Source: Pseudomonadota bacterium (GTDB taxonomy: Bacteria; Desulfobacterota; BSN033; WVXP01; G020346125). From it: a stretch of DNA of 10,283 nt. The stretch spans positions 1 through 10,283 of the forward strand of contig JAUWDQ010000082.1 in assembly GCA_030608745.1 (NCBI GenBank), read 5' to 3'. Positions 1 through 6,120 of the stretch are shown here, piece after piece; the first letter of the stretch is position 1; every line of letters starts with the position of its first letter. Made by a program: the position numbers and the translations under genes. The notes beneath the pieces were generated by a model. That model had not been told where the DNA came from, did no database searches, and worked only from the letters and a program-made list of their open reading frames with translations.

Positions 1-525
1 GGCGTCCAAGGTCAATACGGTTTCCCTCCTCATATCCCCGGCGGCATCAAGGGTTGTGAGATCGAAATATCCCCCTTCATCCAATGTCTCTGGGTTCTTA
101 TCCGACTTGAAATAGAAATATTCGAGCTCCGGCCCCACATAGAAAATGTATCCCATCTCCTTGAGACGCTCGAGATTTCTCTTCAGAACATATCTGGGAT
201 CACCCTCATAGGGAGACCCATCCGGATTCAGGATGTCACAGAACATCCTTGCCACGGCCTTCTCCTTGGGCCTCCAGGGGACGAGCTGAAAGGTCACGGG
301 GTCGGGCCATGCCAGCATATCGCTCTCGTCAATTCGGGCAAACCCTTTGATGGATGAGCCGTCAAACCCCATACCCTCGTTAAAGGCCCCTTCCAGTTCA
401 TCATCGGTAATGGCAAAACTCTTCAATTGGCCCAAGATATCCGTAAACCAAAGCCTGATGAACTTCACGTCCCTCTCCTTGACAATTTTCCAAACATCCT
501 TTTGAGTTAAAGATTCATATGGCAT
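1..525 (-). CDS. glnA: Glutamine synthetase type I, N-terminal part (cut by window edge)
   Basis: Glutamine synthetase condenses ammonium and glutamate to glutamine using ATP, as a cytoplasmic dodecamer, and is the main entry point of nitrogen assimilation. The visible 175 residues hold the N-terminal beta-grasp domain with the conserved GMGFDGSSIKGF loop (about residues 51-62), followed by ESDM, PDP and PWRP. The start of the catalytic domain is also present, with the metal-binding GPELEYF motif (about 131-137) and GGYFDLT. The ATG at 525 is preceded by a strong GGAGGAG site. The reading frame stays open to base 1, so roughly 60% of a usual 440-470 residue protein lies outside the window. 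The sequence resembles the GSI-alpha branch of Firmicutes, archaea and some anaerobes more than the enterobacterial GSI-beta branch, but that subtype call is inference. A terminator-like hairpin lies 60-90 bases upstream. Identification as GlnA is secure. Confidence 0.96.
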   Translation of the reverse strand, partial: MPYESLTQKDVWKIVKERDVKFIRLWFTDILGQLKSFAITDDELEGAFNEGMGFDGSSIKGFARIDESDMLAWPDPVTFQLVPWRPKEKAVARMFCDILNPDGSPYEGDPRYVLKRNLERLKEMGYIFYVGPELEYFYFKSDKNPETLDEGGYFDLTTLDAAGDMRRETVLTLDA

Positions 526-586
526 TAGGCTCCTCCTTTCAGGCAAAAAAGGTTCCCGAACTGTCTCTTTTGCTTCCGGTCACCCT

Positions 587-618
587 AAAAAAAGAGGATG
601 TTCAACGTGAACATCCCC
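587..618 (-). terminator. Intrinsic terminator / candidate attenuator in the glnA leader
   Basis: Read on the minus strand, GGATGTTC (616-609), loop ACGTT (608-604) and GAACATCC (603-596) form a perfect 8-bp stem. It is extended by a G-U and a G-C pair (617/595 and 618/594). Seven T residues follow at once (593-587). This is a textbook rho-independent terminator. No minus-strand gene lies upstream of it, because the next gene starts at 805 on the plus strand. It therefore sits between a candidate promoter and glnA, which suggests attenuation or a very short RNA. I could not identify a convincing antiterminator stem. Confidence 0.7.
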
Positions 619-635
619 GTTCCCGCACACACCGC

Positions 636-664
636 AGTAAAGCATAATGAAATCCTCTTGTCAA
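636..664 (-). promoter_or_regulatory. Candidate sigma70 promoter for glnA
   Basis: On the minus strand, TTGACA (664-659) is a perfect -35 box. It is followed by a 17-base spacer and TTTACT (641-636), which matches four of six bases of TATAAT. Initiation would fall near base 629, about ten bases before the terminator hairpin and about 100 bases before the glnA ATG. I did not find a sigma54-type GG/GC promoter in the same stretch. This is prediction from sequence only. Confidence 0.5.
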
Positions 665-770
665 GGTTTTAAGCACGCTCAAGGTGGGTTATGGACAACC
701 TTATTTGCCAAGCCAGGCATTTCCATGGGATGAGTGTGTGAATGAAGAGTTCTCCGGGAAATCTCGGATC

Positions 771-799
771 TTGTATATTGGCTTTTCTCACCATATAAT
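771..799 (+). promoter_or_regulatory. Candidate promoter placed directly against the SUMF1-like gene
   Basis: TTGTAT (771-776), 17 bases, then a perfect TATAAT (794-799). Initiation would be expected at about 805-807, which is the ATG of the following gene, so the transcript could be leaderless. No good Shine-Dalgarno site precedes that ATG, in keeping with this reading. The -35 match is only moderate. Confidence 0.45.
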
Positions 800-804
800 T
801 TAGG

Positions 805-1581
805 ATGATGGAAAGAAACTGGGATATCCTAGGTTATGTTCAGGGGCCCCCATTCCCCTCGAGGATAGTTTCGCCTTACGACCAGGCCGAGATGGTCCTT
901 GTCCCCGCGGGGGAGTTTACCTTGGGAATCGATGAGGGGGAGTTAATGCAGATTTTCGCCCTTGATGGCAAGAAAAACCCAGTCTTCATGACTGAGTCCC
1001 CTTCAAGGCGGGTTCTTGTAGATGATTATTATATCGATGCTTATCCGGTAACCAATACCCAATACGCCAAATTTATCGAGGAGACGGGCCACCGGAGACC
1101 CATTCTCTGGGGAAAAGAGGGGGGGGACGATCCGTTGCAGCCCGTGGTGGGATTGGGGTGGGATGATGGCAGAGTTTATGCCGCATGGGCGGGGAAAAGT
1201 CTTCCAACGGAAGAACTGTGGGAAAAGGCCGCCAGAGGCACTGATCGGCGCTGGTGGCCCTGGGGAAATGATTTTTGTGCCGGGTATATTAATTCTGGTG
1301 AGCTTCAGATTGGAAGGACCACCAATGTCACCCAGTTTCCCAAAGGTATCAGTCCCCATGGCTGTTACGATATGTCAGGGAATGTCTGGGAGATGTGCGA
1401 AGGATCCTGGATTGAGAATATGCCATTGATGAGGGGAGGATGCTTTTTGGGTCGAGCCACCTTTGTCAGGACTACGGTTCGGTGGTCCCCGGAAGATCCC
1501 GTAGATGGCGCCCATTGGTTGGGATTTCGGTGCGTCAAAGAGATTCCCAAAGGGGAGGTCAATTCCCACGAGAGCGCATAG
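805..1581 (+). CDS. SUMF1/FGE-sulfatase-fold protein lacking FGE catalytic cysteines
   Basis: The 258-residue protein carries the formylglycine-generating-enzyme (SUMF1) fold. The visible landmarks are MVLVPAGEFTLG (30-41), PVTNTQYAKFIEETG (81-95), PVVGLGWDD (113-121), AWAGKSLPTEELWEKAARG (127-145), GCYDMSGNVWEM (186-197), RGGCFLG (210-216) and WLGFRC (238-243). Family members include sulfatase-activating FGE, EgtB-like sulfoxide synthases and many domains of unknown role. In copper-dependent FGE, two cysteines lie shortly after the RGGS motif. Here those positions appear to be Gly and Val, although the Ser of RGGS is itself a Cys. Formylglycine generation is therefore unlikely, and I see no sulfatase nearby. 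There is no signal peptide, so it is probably cytoplasmic. The ATG at 805 lacks a Shine-Dalgarno site, and ATG 808 is a near-equal alternative. Family assignment is firm but function is unknown. Confidence 0.88.
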   Translation: MMERNWDILGYVQGPPFPSRIVSPYDQAEMVLVPAGEFTLGIDEGELMQIFALDGKKNPVFMTESPSRRVLVDDYYIDAYPVTNTQYAKFIEETGHRRPILWGKEGGDDPLQPVVGLGWDDGRVYAAWAGKSLPTEELWEKAARGTDRRWWPWGNDFCAGYINSGELQIGRTTNVTQFPKGISPHGCYDMSGNVWEMCEGSWIENMPLMRGGCFLGRATFVRTTVRWSPEDPVDGAHWLGFRCVKEIPKGEVNSHESA

Positions 1582-1647
1582 ATAAAGAATATTTTCCTTG
1601 ATCTCGCCCGAACAGTTCCTTTTATGCGTGGAAGGGAGACTGATTCC

Positions 1648-2136
1648 ATGGAGAGAAGAACTCAATTATCCGTCATCTTAATTAATACCCCGGGTGAGCT
1701 CGCGAAGCTCTGTGAAGTCCTGAGCACCTCGAACATTAACATTTTGGCCATGAATATTCAGAATGCTAAGGACGCGGTTAAGGAACTGTTCAAGATTAGG
1801 GAGAAGACCCGTAGGAGGATAGCCCTTGCGGAAAGCTACCGGGGTGTCCTCAAAGATTCTTCGGACTACTCCATCATCCGAATCGTGGTAGATAGGCCAG
1901 AAGAGGCAGAGAAAAGGTTAACGGAACTGGAATACCTTTTGGACTCGGAGCCAGTTTTGGTCTTTACCCTGATCAATAAACCCGGCATGCTGGGGCAAGT
2001 GGCAAAAAGGTTGGGTGAAGCGGGCATCAACATCAACTATACATACGGTTCCGTAATGGAAGATGTCGCAAGGTCCTTATTCATCATCCATGTTTCCGAA
2101 ATCGACAAGGCCGAACAATTCTTCACCCACACCTGA
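1648..2136 (+). CDS. Two-ACT-domain protein, probable amino-acid-sensing regulator
   Basis: The 162-residue protein consists of two ACT domains, a fold that usually binds small ligands such as amino acids and controls enzymes or transporters. The first begins at LSVILINTPGELAKLCEVL (7-25) and the second at VLVFTLINKPGMLGQVAKRL (103-122). Each has the typical Asn/Lys-x-Pro-Gly turn, and the second continues with GININYTY. No catalytic or DNA-binding domain is attached, as in stand-alone ACT proteins (COG4747-like). Domain 1 carries an extra, strongly basic and helical stretch of about 35 residues (38-72) between strands. I chose ATG 1648 because a GAAGGGAG site lies nine bases upstream. An ATG at 1624 would add eight residues that do not look conserved. 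It starts 66 bases after the SUMF1-like gene and may share its transcript. The ligand is unknown. Confidence 0.85.
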   Translation: MERRTQLSVILINTPGELAKLCEVLSTSNINILAMNIQNAKDAVKELFKIREKTRRRIALAESYRGVLKDSSDYSIIRIVVDRPEEAEKRLTELEYLLDSEPVLVFTLINKPGMLGQVAKRLGEAGININYTYGSVMEDVARSLFIIHVSEIDKAEQFFTHT

Positions 2137-2164
2137 TCGAGGAACCTTTCGCCCACATCAGTGA

Positions 2165-2383
2165 TCATCCTCCCGATATCATCGGCATGATAACCACTTT
2201 ATCCTCATTTCGTATGAGGCTATCAAAATTCCCTACCCGTTGGTTGATGAGCACGATGGAACGATCCTCGGGGAATTCGACCTCCAGGATATCCCTCAGT
2301 TTCATCGGGCTTTCCAGTGAGATCCTCACCCTTTTCTTTCCGAAAATTTCCCCAAGATAACCGAGAAATCTAAATTCAGCCAT
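2165..2383 (-). CDS. MoaD/ThiS-family ubiquitin-like sulfur carrier
   Basis: The 72-residue beta-grasp protein begins MAEFRFLGYLGEIFG and ends VVIMPMISGG. The C-terminal Gly-Gly is the diagnostic feature of MoaD/ThiS sulfur carriers, where it is adenylated and converted to a thiocarboxylate. MoaD supplies sulfur for the dithiolene of molybdopterin, the cofactor of the enzyme encoded just upstream. The ATG at 2383 overlaps the AOR stop codon by eight bases, which indicates translational coupling. GGGGA four bases upstream supports this start, and a start at 2407 would lie well inside the AOR gene and is less likely. The protein is slightly short for MoaD (about 80 residues) but complete. It could be a dedicated paralogue for this operon rather than the general cellular MoaD, because no moaE, moaA or moeB is visible. 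Confidence 0.85.
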   Translation of the reverse strand: MAEFRFLGYLGEIFGKKRVRISLESPMKLRDILEVEFPEDRSIVLINQRVGNFDSLIRNEDKVVIMPMISGG

Positions 2384-4190
2384 TTTCCCCAAGGACTGAG
2401 ACAACATCCCCCAATCCCAATCCCTCTAAGGTCTCCTTTTGCGGGGCGCCATCTTCATCCCAGCCCCTTATCTCATAATACCGGGAGAGCATCCCATCGT
2501 AACGAGCCCTGTCCAGCTTGTATCCCTTCAAATCGCCCTGATTCAGAGGCTCCTCGAACCACCTCGACGGGGGATAATCCATCTTCCTGCTCCAACTTCG
2601 ACTCTCCCTAACCCAATACGACCGGATAAGGGTATAGATCCTGTCGCCCAACTCGGAGATCTCCTCCTGGGAAATCCCCACCCCTCTCGCGGCCTCAAGG
2701 TACTTCGGATACCAATGGAGGCCGAAATCCACCTCTATCCATGGGAGGCGGCAGGTCGTCATACTCTCAAACAATCCTCCTCTCAACCTCTGTAACTCGA
2801 TGATCTTTTCGACCTTCTCCTTGCTATAGGAAAACCTATCAGTCGAGACTTCCCAAGAGATAACCCATGCGTCCTTGTGGTGGGCGCCAATGGGCGATGT
2901 ACCATAGGAGAGGGCCATTCCAGGACAAGCGTGGCAGTCATATGCCGAAATCTCCAATCCTTTAACGTGCATCGCCCAGTCCTGAGAGTCACCTCCCACC
3001 CGTTCGGAGGCCTTCCGGACTCCCTCAAAAATGATCTCCCCGAGGCCTCTTCTCTTCACGATATCCTCGATGGCCTTTTGGCAGGCATCGAAATCCCCCC
3101 ATTCGATCCGCGCCTCGATCAACTTCTTCTCGGATGCCTCCATCAAAAACCCCAGACAGCTCCCCAAGGATATCGTATCCAATCCGTATTCATCCGCCAT
3201 TCGATTGAGGACCCCAACCTTTCTCAGGTCATCCATTCCGATATTGGAACCCAACATCCCCACGTTCTCGTAGTCCAACTCAGCATTCATATTTTCCGCA
3301 TCCTTGATGATGTTTCCACACTGCATATTGCAGAGGGGGCACCCCTTTCGACCAACCTTCAACCTCTCCAGCGCATATCCATCCAGCCGTTTTGAGAAGC
3401 GGAAGGTTCCCTCCCTGAAATTAGACGTGGGGAGGCAGTTATTCTCATTAGCCCACTCGAAGACCTGCATGGTGCCCTGCCTTATCCAGAAATCATAATT
3501 CTCCTTGCCCTTAATCTCCCCGTAACCTTCCTTACCCATCTCCCGCAACCTCTCCACATCGAAGACGGGAATCTCCCCAGTGCCCCTAACGACGATGGCC
3601 TTGAGGTTCTTGGAGCCCATTACCGCTCCCATCCCCGGCCTACCGCCAGCCCTCCCCCTCTGGGACATTACCGTGGCAAATCGGACTATATTCTCCCCGC
3701 CCGGGCCAATGACCAGTACCCCCACGTTCTTCCCGTGCTTTGCCTCCAAGCTATCCTGGGCCTCAAAGCTCATCTTCCCCCATATATCGCGGGCATCAAG
3801 GATTTCCACCTTCTCATCTTGAATGGCGATGTAGCAGGGCCTCTCGGATTTTCCCTCCACGATCAATACATCGTAACCGGCCCTCCGTAAATGCACGGCA
3901 GCCATACTGCCGATATTTCCATCACCGTATCCCCCGGTGAGGGGGCTCTTGGAGGCAATGACCATCTTTCCGGAACTGGGTATGGGAAGGCCCGTTAGGG
4001 GACCTGTTGAAAAGACGATCTTATTCCCCTCCGACAATGGGTCGACACCGCTGACCTCATCCCAGAGGATCTTTGCGGCAAATCCCCTTCCTCCGAGGAA
4101 CTTTCTCATCATCTCTTCCGGGATCTCTTCCTTCGACATTCTTCCGTCAGAAAGATTTACTCTTAAGATTTTCCCGGCATAGCCTTTCAT
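2376..4190 (-). CDS. Aldehyde:ferredoxin oxidoreductase family (tungsten pterin enzyme)
   Basis: The 604-residue protein is typical in length for the AOR family, cytoplasmic tungsten bis-pterin enzymes with one [4Fe-4S] cluster. They oxidise aldehydes to carboxylates, or run in reverse, with ferredoxin. The N-terminal domain has GGRGFAAK (33-40) and GGRPGMGAVMGSKNLKA (182-198). Cluster ligands are C284, C287 and C291 (CPLCNMQC), with C480 in TTCRLP as the likely fourth. The pterin-contact motif DEYGLDT lies at 333-339. At the usual YDPRG-type position this protein has YDCHACPGMALSYG (417-430), with two extra cysteines followed by GAHHKDAW. It may therefore belong to a subfamily with a different substrate. 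The start has GGAGGT six bases upstream. It lies 55 bases after the radical-SAM gene and is coupled to the MoaD-like gene. Substrate and W-versus-Mo choice cannot be read from sequence. Confidence 0.93.
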   Translation of the reverse strand: MKGYAGKILRVNLSDGRMSKEEIPEEMMRKFLGGRGFAAKILWDEVSGVDPLSEGNKIVFSTGPLTGLPIPSSGKMVIASKSPLTGGYGDGNIGSMAAVHLRRAGYDVLIVEGKSERPCYIAIQDEKVEILDARDIWGKMSFEAQDSLEAKHGKNVGVLVIGPGGENIVRFATVMSQRGRAGGRPGMGAVMGSKNLKAIVVRGTGEIPVFDVERLREMGKEGYGEIKGKENYDFWIRQGTMQVFEWANENNCLPTSNFREGTFRFSKRLDGYALERLKVGRKGCPLCNMQCGNIIKDAENMNAELDYENVGMLGSNIGMDDLRKVGVLNRMADEYGLDTISLGSCLGFLMEASEKKLIEARIEWGDFDACQKAIEDIVKRRGLGEIIFEGVRKASERVGGDSQDWAMHVKGLEISAYDCHACPGMALSYGTSPIGAHHKDAWVISWEVSTDRFSYSKEKVEKIIELQRLRGGLFESMTTCRLPWIEVDFGLHWYPKYLEAARGVGISQEEISELGDRIYTLIRSYWVRESRSWSRKMDYPPSRWFEEPLNQGDLKGYKLDRARYDGMLSRYYEIRGWDEDGAPQKETLEGLGLGDVVSVLGENG

Positions 4191-4245
4191 CTCTCCACCT
4201 CCATGTTTCCGTAAATTCAGCTAAACCTGCAAAGGCCTGAGAACC

Positions 4246-5280
4246 TCAAAAATTTCCAACACCCACCGCATCCTTCAATAGCCGATAATCCTCATCCCCC
4301 TGGGCAAAGAGACCGGTATTTCCGAGGCGAACCTTCCTCAACCCCGTAGCCTTAACCTCGTGGAAAGCCTCTACCATCTCCTGGGCATTGGGATGTCGAT
4401 AATCCTTCATCTGGTTTTCGGGGAAGAAGGCCAAAATGGTGAAGGGAATATTGCGGTCCAGGCGAGACAGGAGTATCCCAATTTCCCTCAATTGTGGCGT
4501 CTCCACCACCTTGGGGATGTAAAGAGAAAGGACCTCCAATACAAACCCTCTTTTGCACATCTCTTCCGGAAGGGTCAATATCCCACTGTTGGAACACCCC
4601 GTCAACCACCTGTGGGTTTCCTCGTCGAAGGCCTTGATATCCAACCAAAAGGAGTCCACACCCGCCTCCCTCAGCAGGTCTAAGTTTTCAGGGGTGAGAC
4701 CATAGCCGTTTGTCTCGATCAAGACCCATAGGTGAGTCTTCTCCTTGATTAATCGGGCACACTCGGCATAGAAATCCGGCCTGCAGCAGAGATCGCCCCC
4801 GGTAAAACCCACGATATTTCTTGCCGGCCCGAACCCTTGGGGGCTCAAGACAATATCCCTCGGGAAAAGAATCTGAGGACAGCCTGATGACCTCTTTCCG
4901 GAGATTACGCAGGCCCCGCAACACCGACAACTATCGTGGGAGTGCCATGATGTGGCCCTATCCCTTGGCTCCTTCAGGGTTACCCTTTTATCGTAATCCA
5001 CGCAGAGCATTGCAATCTCGGAGGGTGAATACCACGTGCCCCTCGCTACCTTGCTAAAATACCAGGAGTGACACTTGCGGCATGAAAAATTGCAGCCCGA
5101 TTGGTAAATGGAAAGGTAGTTCTCAGGCCTGGAAAGGTGAATGGATTCGATGAGCCTCGATATCCTTCCGCCCTCCTCCTTTAGGGTTGCCTCACAGGCC
5201 AATACCCCTTTACCATCCATCCGGGTGATACAGCTCCCCCTCATATACCCTTGTTGAGCCAAACTGCACTTGGTCGACAT
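4246..5280 (-). CDS. Radical SAM protein with extra Fe-S cysteines, AOR-linked
   Basis: The 344-residue protein has the radical-SAM cluster motif CNFSCRKC (C63, C67, C70). It also has the SAM-binding segment GFTGGD (158-163), a WLDIKAFDEETHRWLTG stretch (212-228) like glycyl-radical activases, and a C-terminal VRLGNTG. A ferredoxin-like insert, SCRCCGAC to SGCP (117-135), can be read as CxxCxxC-x9-CP (C118, C121, C124, C134), so an auxiliary [4Fe-4S] cluster is likely. The N-terminus adds C5, C17 and C29 with 11-residue spacing. Radical-SAM genes often accompany tungsten AOR genes and are proposed to modify or mature the cofactor or enzyme, and that is the inferred role here. A glycyl-radical activase is the alternative, but no glycyl-radical enzyme is in view. 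The Shine-Dalgarno site at ATG 5280 is weak. ATG 5244, preceded by AAGGG, is possible but would lose C5. Confidence 0.88.
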   Translation of the reverse strand: MSTKCSLAQQGYMRGSCITRMDGKGVLACEATLKEEGGRISRLIESIHLSRPENYLSIYQSGCNFSCRKCHSWYFSKVARGTWYSPSEIAMLCVDYDKRVTLKEPRDRATSWHSHDSCRCCGACVISGKRSSGCPQILFPRDIVLSPQGFGPARNIVGFTGGDLCCRPDFYAECARLIKEKTHLWVLIETNGYGLTPENLDLLREAGVDSFWLDIKAFDEETHRWLTGCSNSGILTLPEEMCKRGFVLEVLSLYIPKVVETPQLREIGILLSRLDRNIPFTILAFFPENQMKDYRHPNAQEMVEAFHEVKATGLRKVRLGNTGLFAQGDEDYRLLKDAVGVGNF

Positions 5281-5348
5281 GAATGCGTATTTCCCGTCGA
5301 ATCAAATAAAAGGAAACAGAGAGGACCGTGTCGGCGACTATTTATGTA

Positions 5349-5377
5349 TTGATACTACCATACCTGCTTCCTATCTT
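5349..5377 (+). promoter_or_regulatory. Candidate plus-strand promoter driving a structured leader
   Basis: TTGATA (5349-5354, five of six to TTGACA), 17 bases, then TATCTT (5372-5377, four of six). Initiation near 5384 would start the RNA just before the CCCCAG/CTGGGG stem and lead into the exported-protein gene at 5552. It overlaps almost exactly the minus-strand promoter candidate, so only one of the two may be real. Confidence 0.3.
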
Positions 5378-5381
5378 GCAA
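5352..5381 (-). promoter_or_regulatory. Candidate promoter for the radical-SAM/AOR/MoaD operon
   Basis: Read on the minus strand, TTGCAA (5381-5376), an 18-base spacer, then TAGTAT (5357-5352). Each box matches four of six consensus bases. It would give a leader of about 65 bases before ATG 5280. A second weak pair further upstream on the same strand (TTGGTT, 16 bases, TATACA, about 5508-5535) would instead place the terminator at 5380-5439 inside the operon leader. Confidence 0.3.
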
Positions 5382-5439
5382 AAAAACTGCCCCAGTGTTT
5401 GTCTCAGATACGAATGGCACTGGTTTCATAATCTGGGGC
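5380..5439 (-). terminator. Minus-strand terminator with a competing internal stem
   Basis: On the minus strand GCCCCAG (5439-5433) can pair with CTGGGGC (5395-5389), followed after AG by seven T residues (5386-5380). An overlapping alternative, CCAGTG (5423-5418) with CACTGG (5397-5392), uses part of the same 3' arm, so the two stems exclude each other. The long loop (37 bases) makes the first stem weaker than a classical terminator. It points toward the AOR operon. It could stop antisense transcripts or act as a leader attenuator. Confidence 0.4.
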
Positions 5440-5443
5440 GCTC

Positions 5444-5489
5444 TCATCATGGGTTTCAGCATATTGCCCATGAAAATGGGAGTGGATGA
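5444..5489. other. Nested and competing stem-loops upstream of the exported-protein gene
   Basis: On the plus strand CATGGG (5448-5453) pairs with CCCATG (5467-5472). The same CCCAT (5467-5471) can instead close a GAAA tetraloop with ATGGG (5476-5480). An outer TCATC/GATGA pairing (5444-5448 with 5485-5489) could enclose them. Together with the stems at 5389-5439 this makes about 100 bases rich in alternative pairings, either of structured RNA or of DNA-level dyads. Strand and function are unresolved. Confidence 0.35.
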
Positions 5490-5509
5490 ATAATCTCTTT
5501 ATTTTGATG

Positions 5510-5515
5510 TATAAT
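5510..5515 (+). promoter_or_regulatory. Candidate -10 box for the exported-protein gene
   Basis: A perfect TATAAT lies 37 bases before ATG 5552, giving an expected start near 5522 and a 30-base leader containing the Shine-Dalgarno site. The -35 region 17 bases upstream (TGAATA) is poor, so an activator or chance occurrence is possible. Confidence 0.35.
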
Positions 5516-5551
5516 TTGATAAGATGTTTAACCAACGAAAAGGAGATCCGC

Positions 5552-6112
5552 ATGAAGAGATTTGCAGCTGTTGTTTTCATCGGGGCCCTTGTAGCCCTTC
5601 CCATGAGGATAGGATACGCCAAATCTTTGAATGAATGGTTCATCAAGCCGGGGGGAAGTCCCCCTGTTATCAGCCACTGGTTTGCCTCCGAGGAACTCCA
5701 CCACGGCGACGATTGGAAGATCTACGTGGAAGCCGATGACCCGGATGGGGATATGCGGGGATTTGTAGCCATCCTCGATCAGATAGGGTATGGGACGTAT
5801 TCCTCCAGTTATGTACGCATCAAGAAGAGGCACCGGGAAGAGCTAAGGGGATATCTCGTTTTTCCCAGCTCCACTGGCATGGGCCTTTGGCTGTCCGAGT
5901 GGACTCAACTCAGCCTGACGGTATTCATCCGGGACAGGGGCGGGAACAAGAGCAACAAGGTGGTCTTTCCCCTCGTCCTTTCCCGCGGGGCCAAACAGGG
6001 ATCACCGCCTCGTCCCTTCGATAGCGGCCGGCTGGATAAATTGGGGGTGGTCTGGTTCGACCTCGTCGAGCCTGAACTGGACGGAGACGACAACGAACGT
6101 CTACTACCCTAA
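5552..6112 (+). CDS. Exported protein of unknown function
   Basis: The 186-residue protein starts with a clear Sec signal peptide: MKRF, a hydrophobic core AAVVFIGALVALPM, and a likely cleavage after GYA (residue 23). The mature part contains WKIYVEADDPDGDMRGF (55-71) and LSLTVFIRDRGGNKSN (120-135). These resemble strands of an Ig-like or cadherin-like beta-sandwich, where a D-x-D-G turn often binds calcium. The C-terminus is acidic (EPELDGDDNE). I do not recognise a named family. ATG 5552 has an ideal AAGGAG site seven bases upstream, and a longer reading from 5486 would place 22 residues before the signal peptide and is rejected. It is followed by a second exported-protein gene in the same direction. 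Its likely site is the periplasm or cell surface. Confidence 0.8.
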   Translation: MKRFAAVVFIGALVALPMRIGYAKSLNEWFIKPGGSPPVISHWFASEELHHGDDWKIYVEADDPDGDMRGFVAILDQIGYGTYSSSYVRIKKRHREELRGYLVFPSSTGMGLWLSEWTQLSLTVFIRDRGGNKSNKVVFPLVLSRGAKQGSPPRPFDSGRLDKLGVVWFDLVEPELDGDDNERLLP

Positions 6113-6120
6113 GGGAAAAG

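Noticed and set aside
526..804. Sigma54 (-24/-12) promoter for glnA
   Set aside because: I looked for a GG-N10-GC element on the minus strand and found no convincing match, whereas a sigma70-type pair is clear.
805..1581. True sulfatase-activating FGE
   Set aside because: The two active-site cysteines after the RGG motif are not present by hand alignment and no sulfatase gene is in the window.
2877..3395. A 172-codon plus-strand reading frame inside the AOR gene
   Set aside because: It lies antisense to strongly conserved AOR motifs including DEYGLDT, has no ribosome site, and its translation shows no domain character.
4246..5280. Pyruvate formate-lyase activating enzyme
   Set aside because: It shares motifs with that family, but there is no glycyl-radical enzyme here and the partner gene is an AOR. 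A maturase-type role fits the context better.
5486..5551. Upstream ATG 5486 for the exported protein
   Set aside because: It would put 22 residues ahead of a good signal peptide and ignore the ideal ribosome site before ATG 5552.
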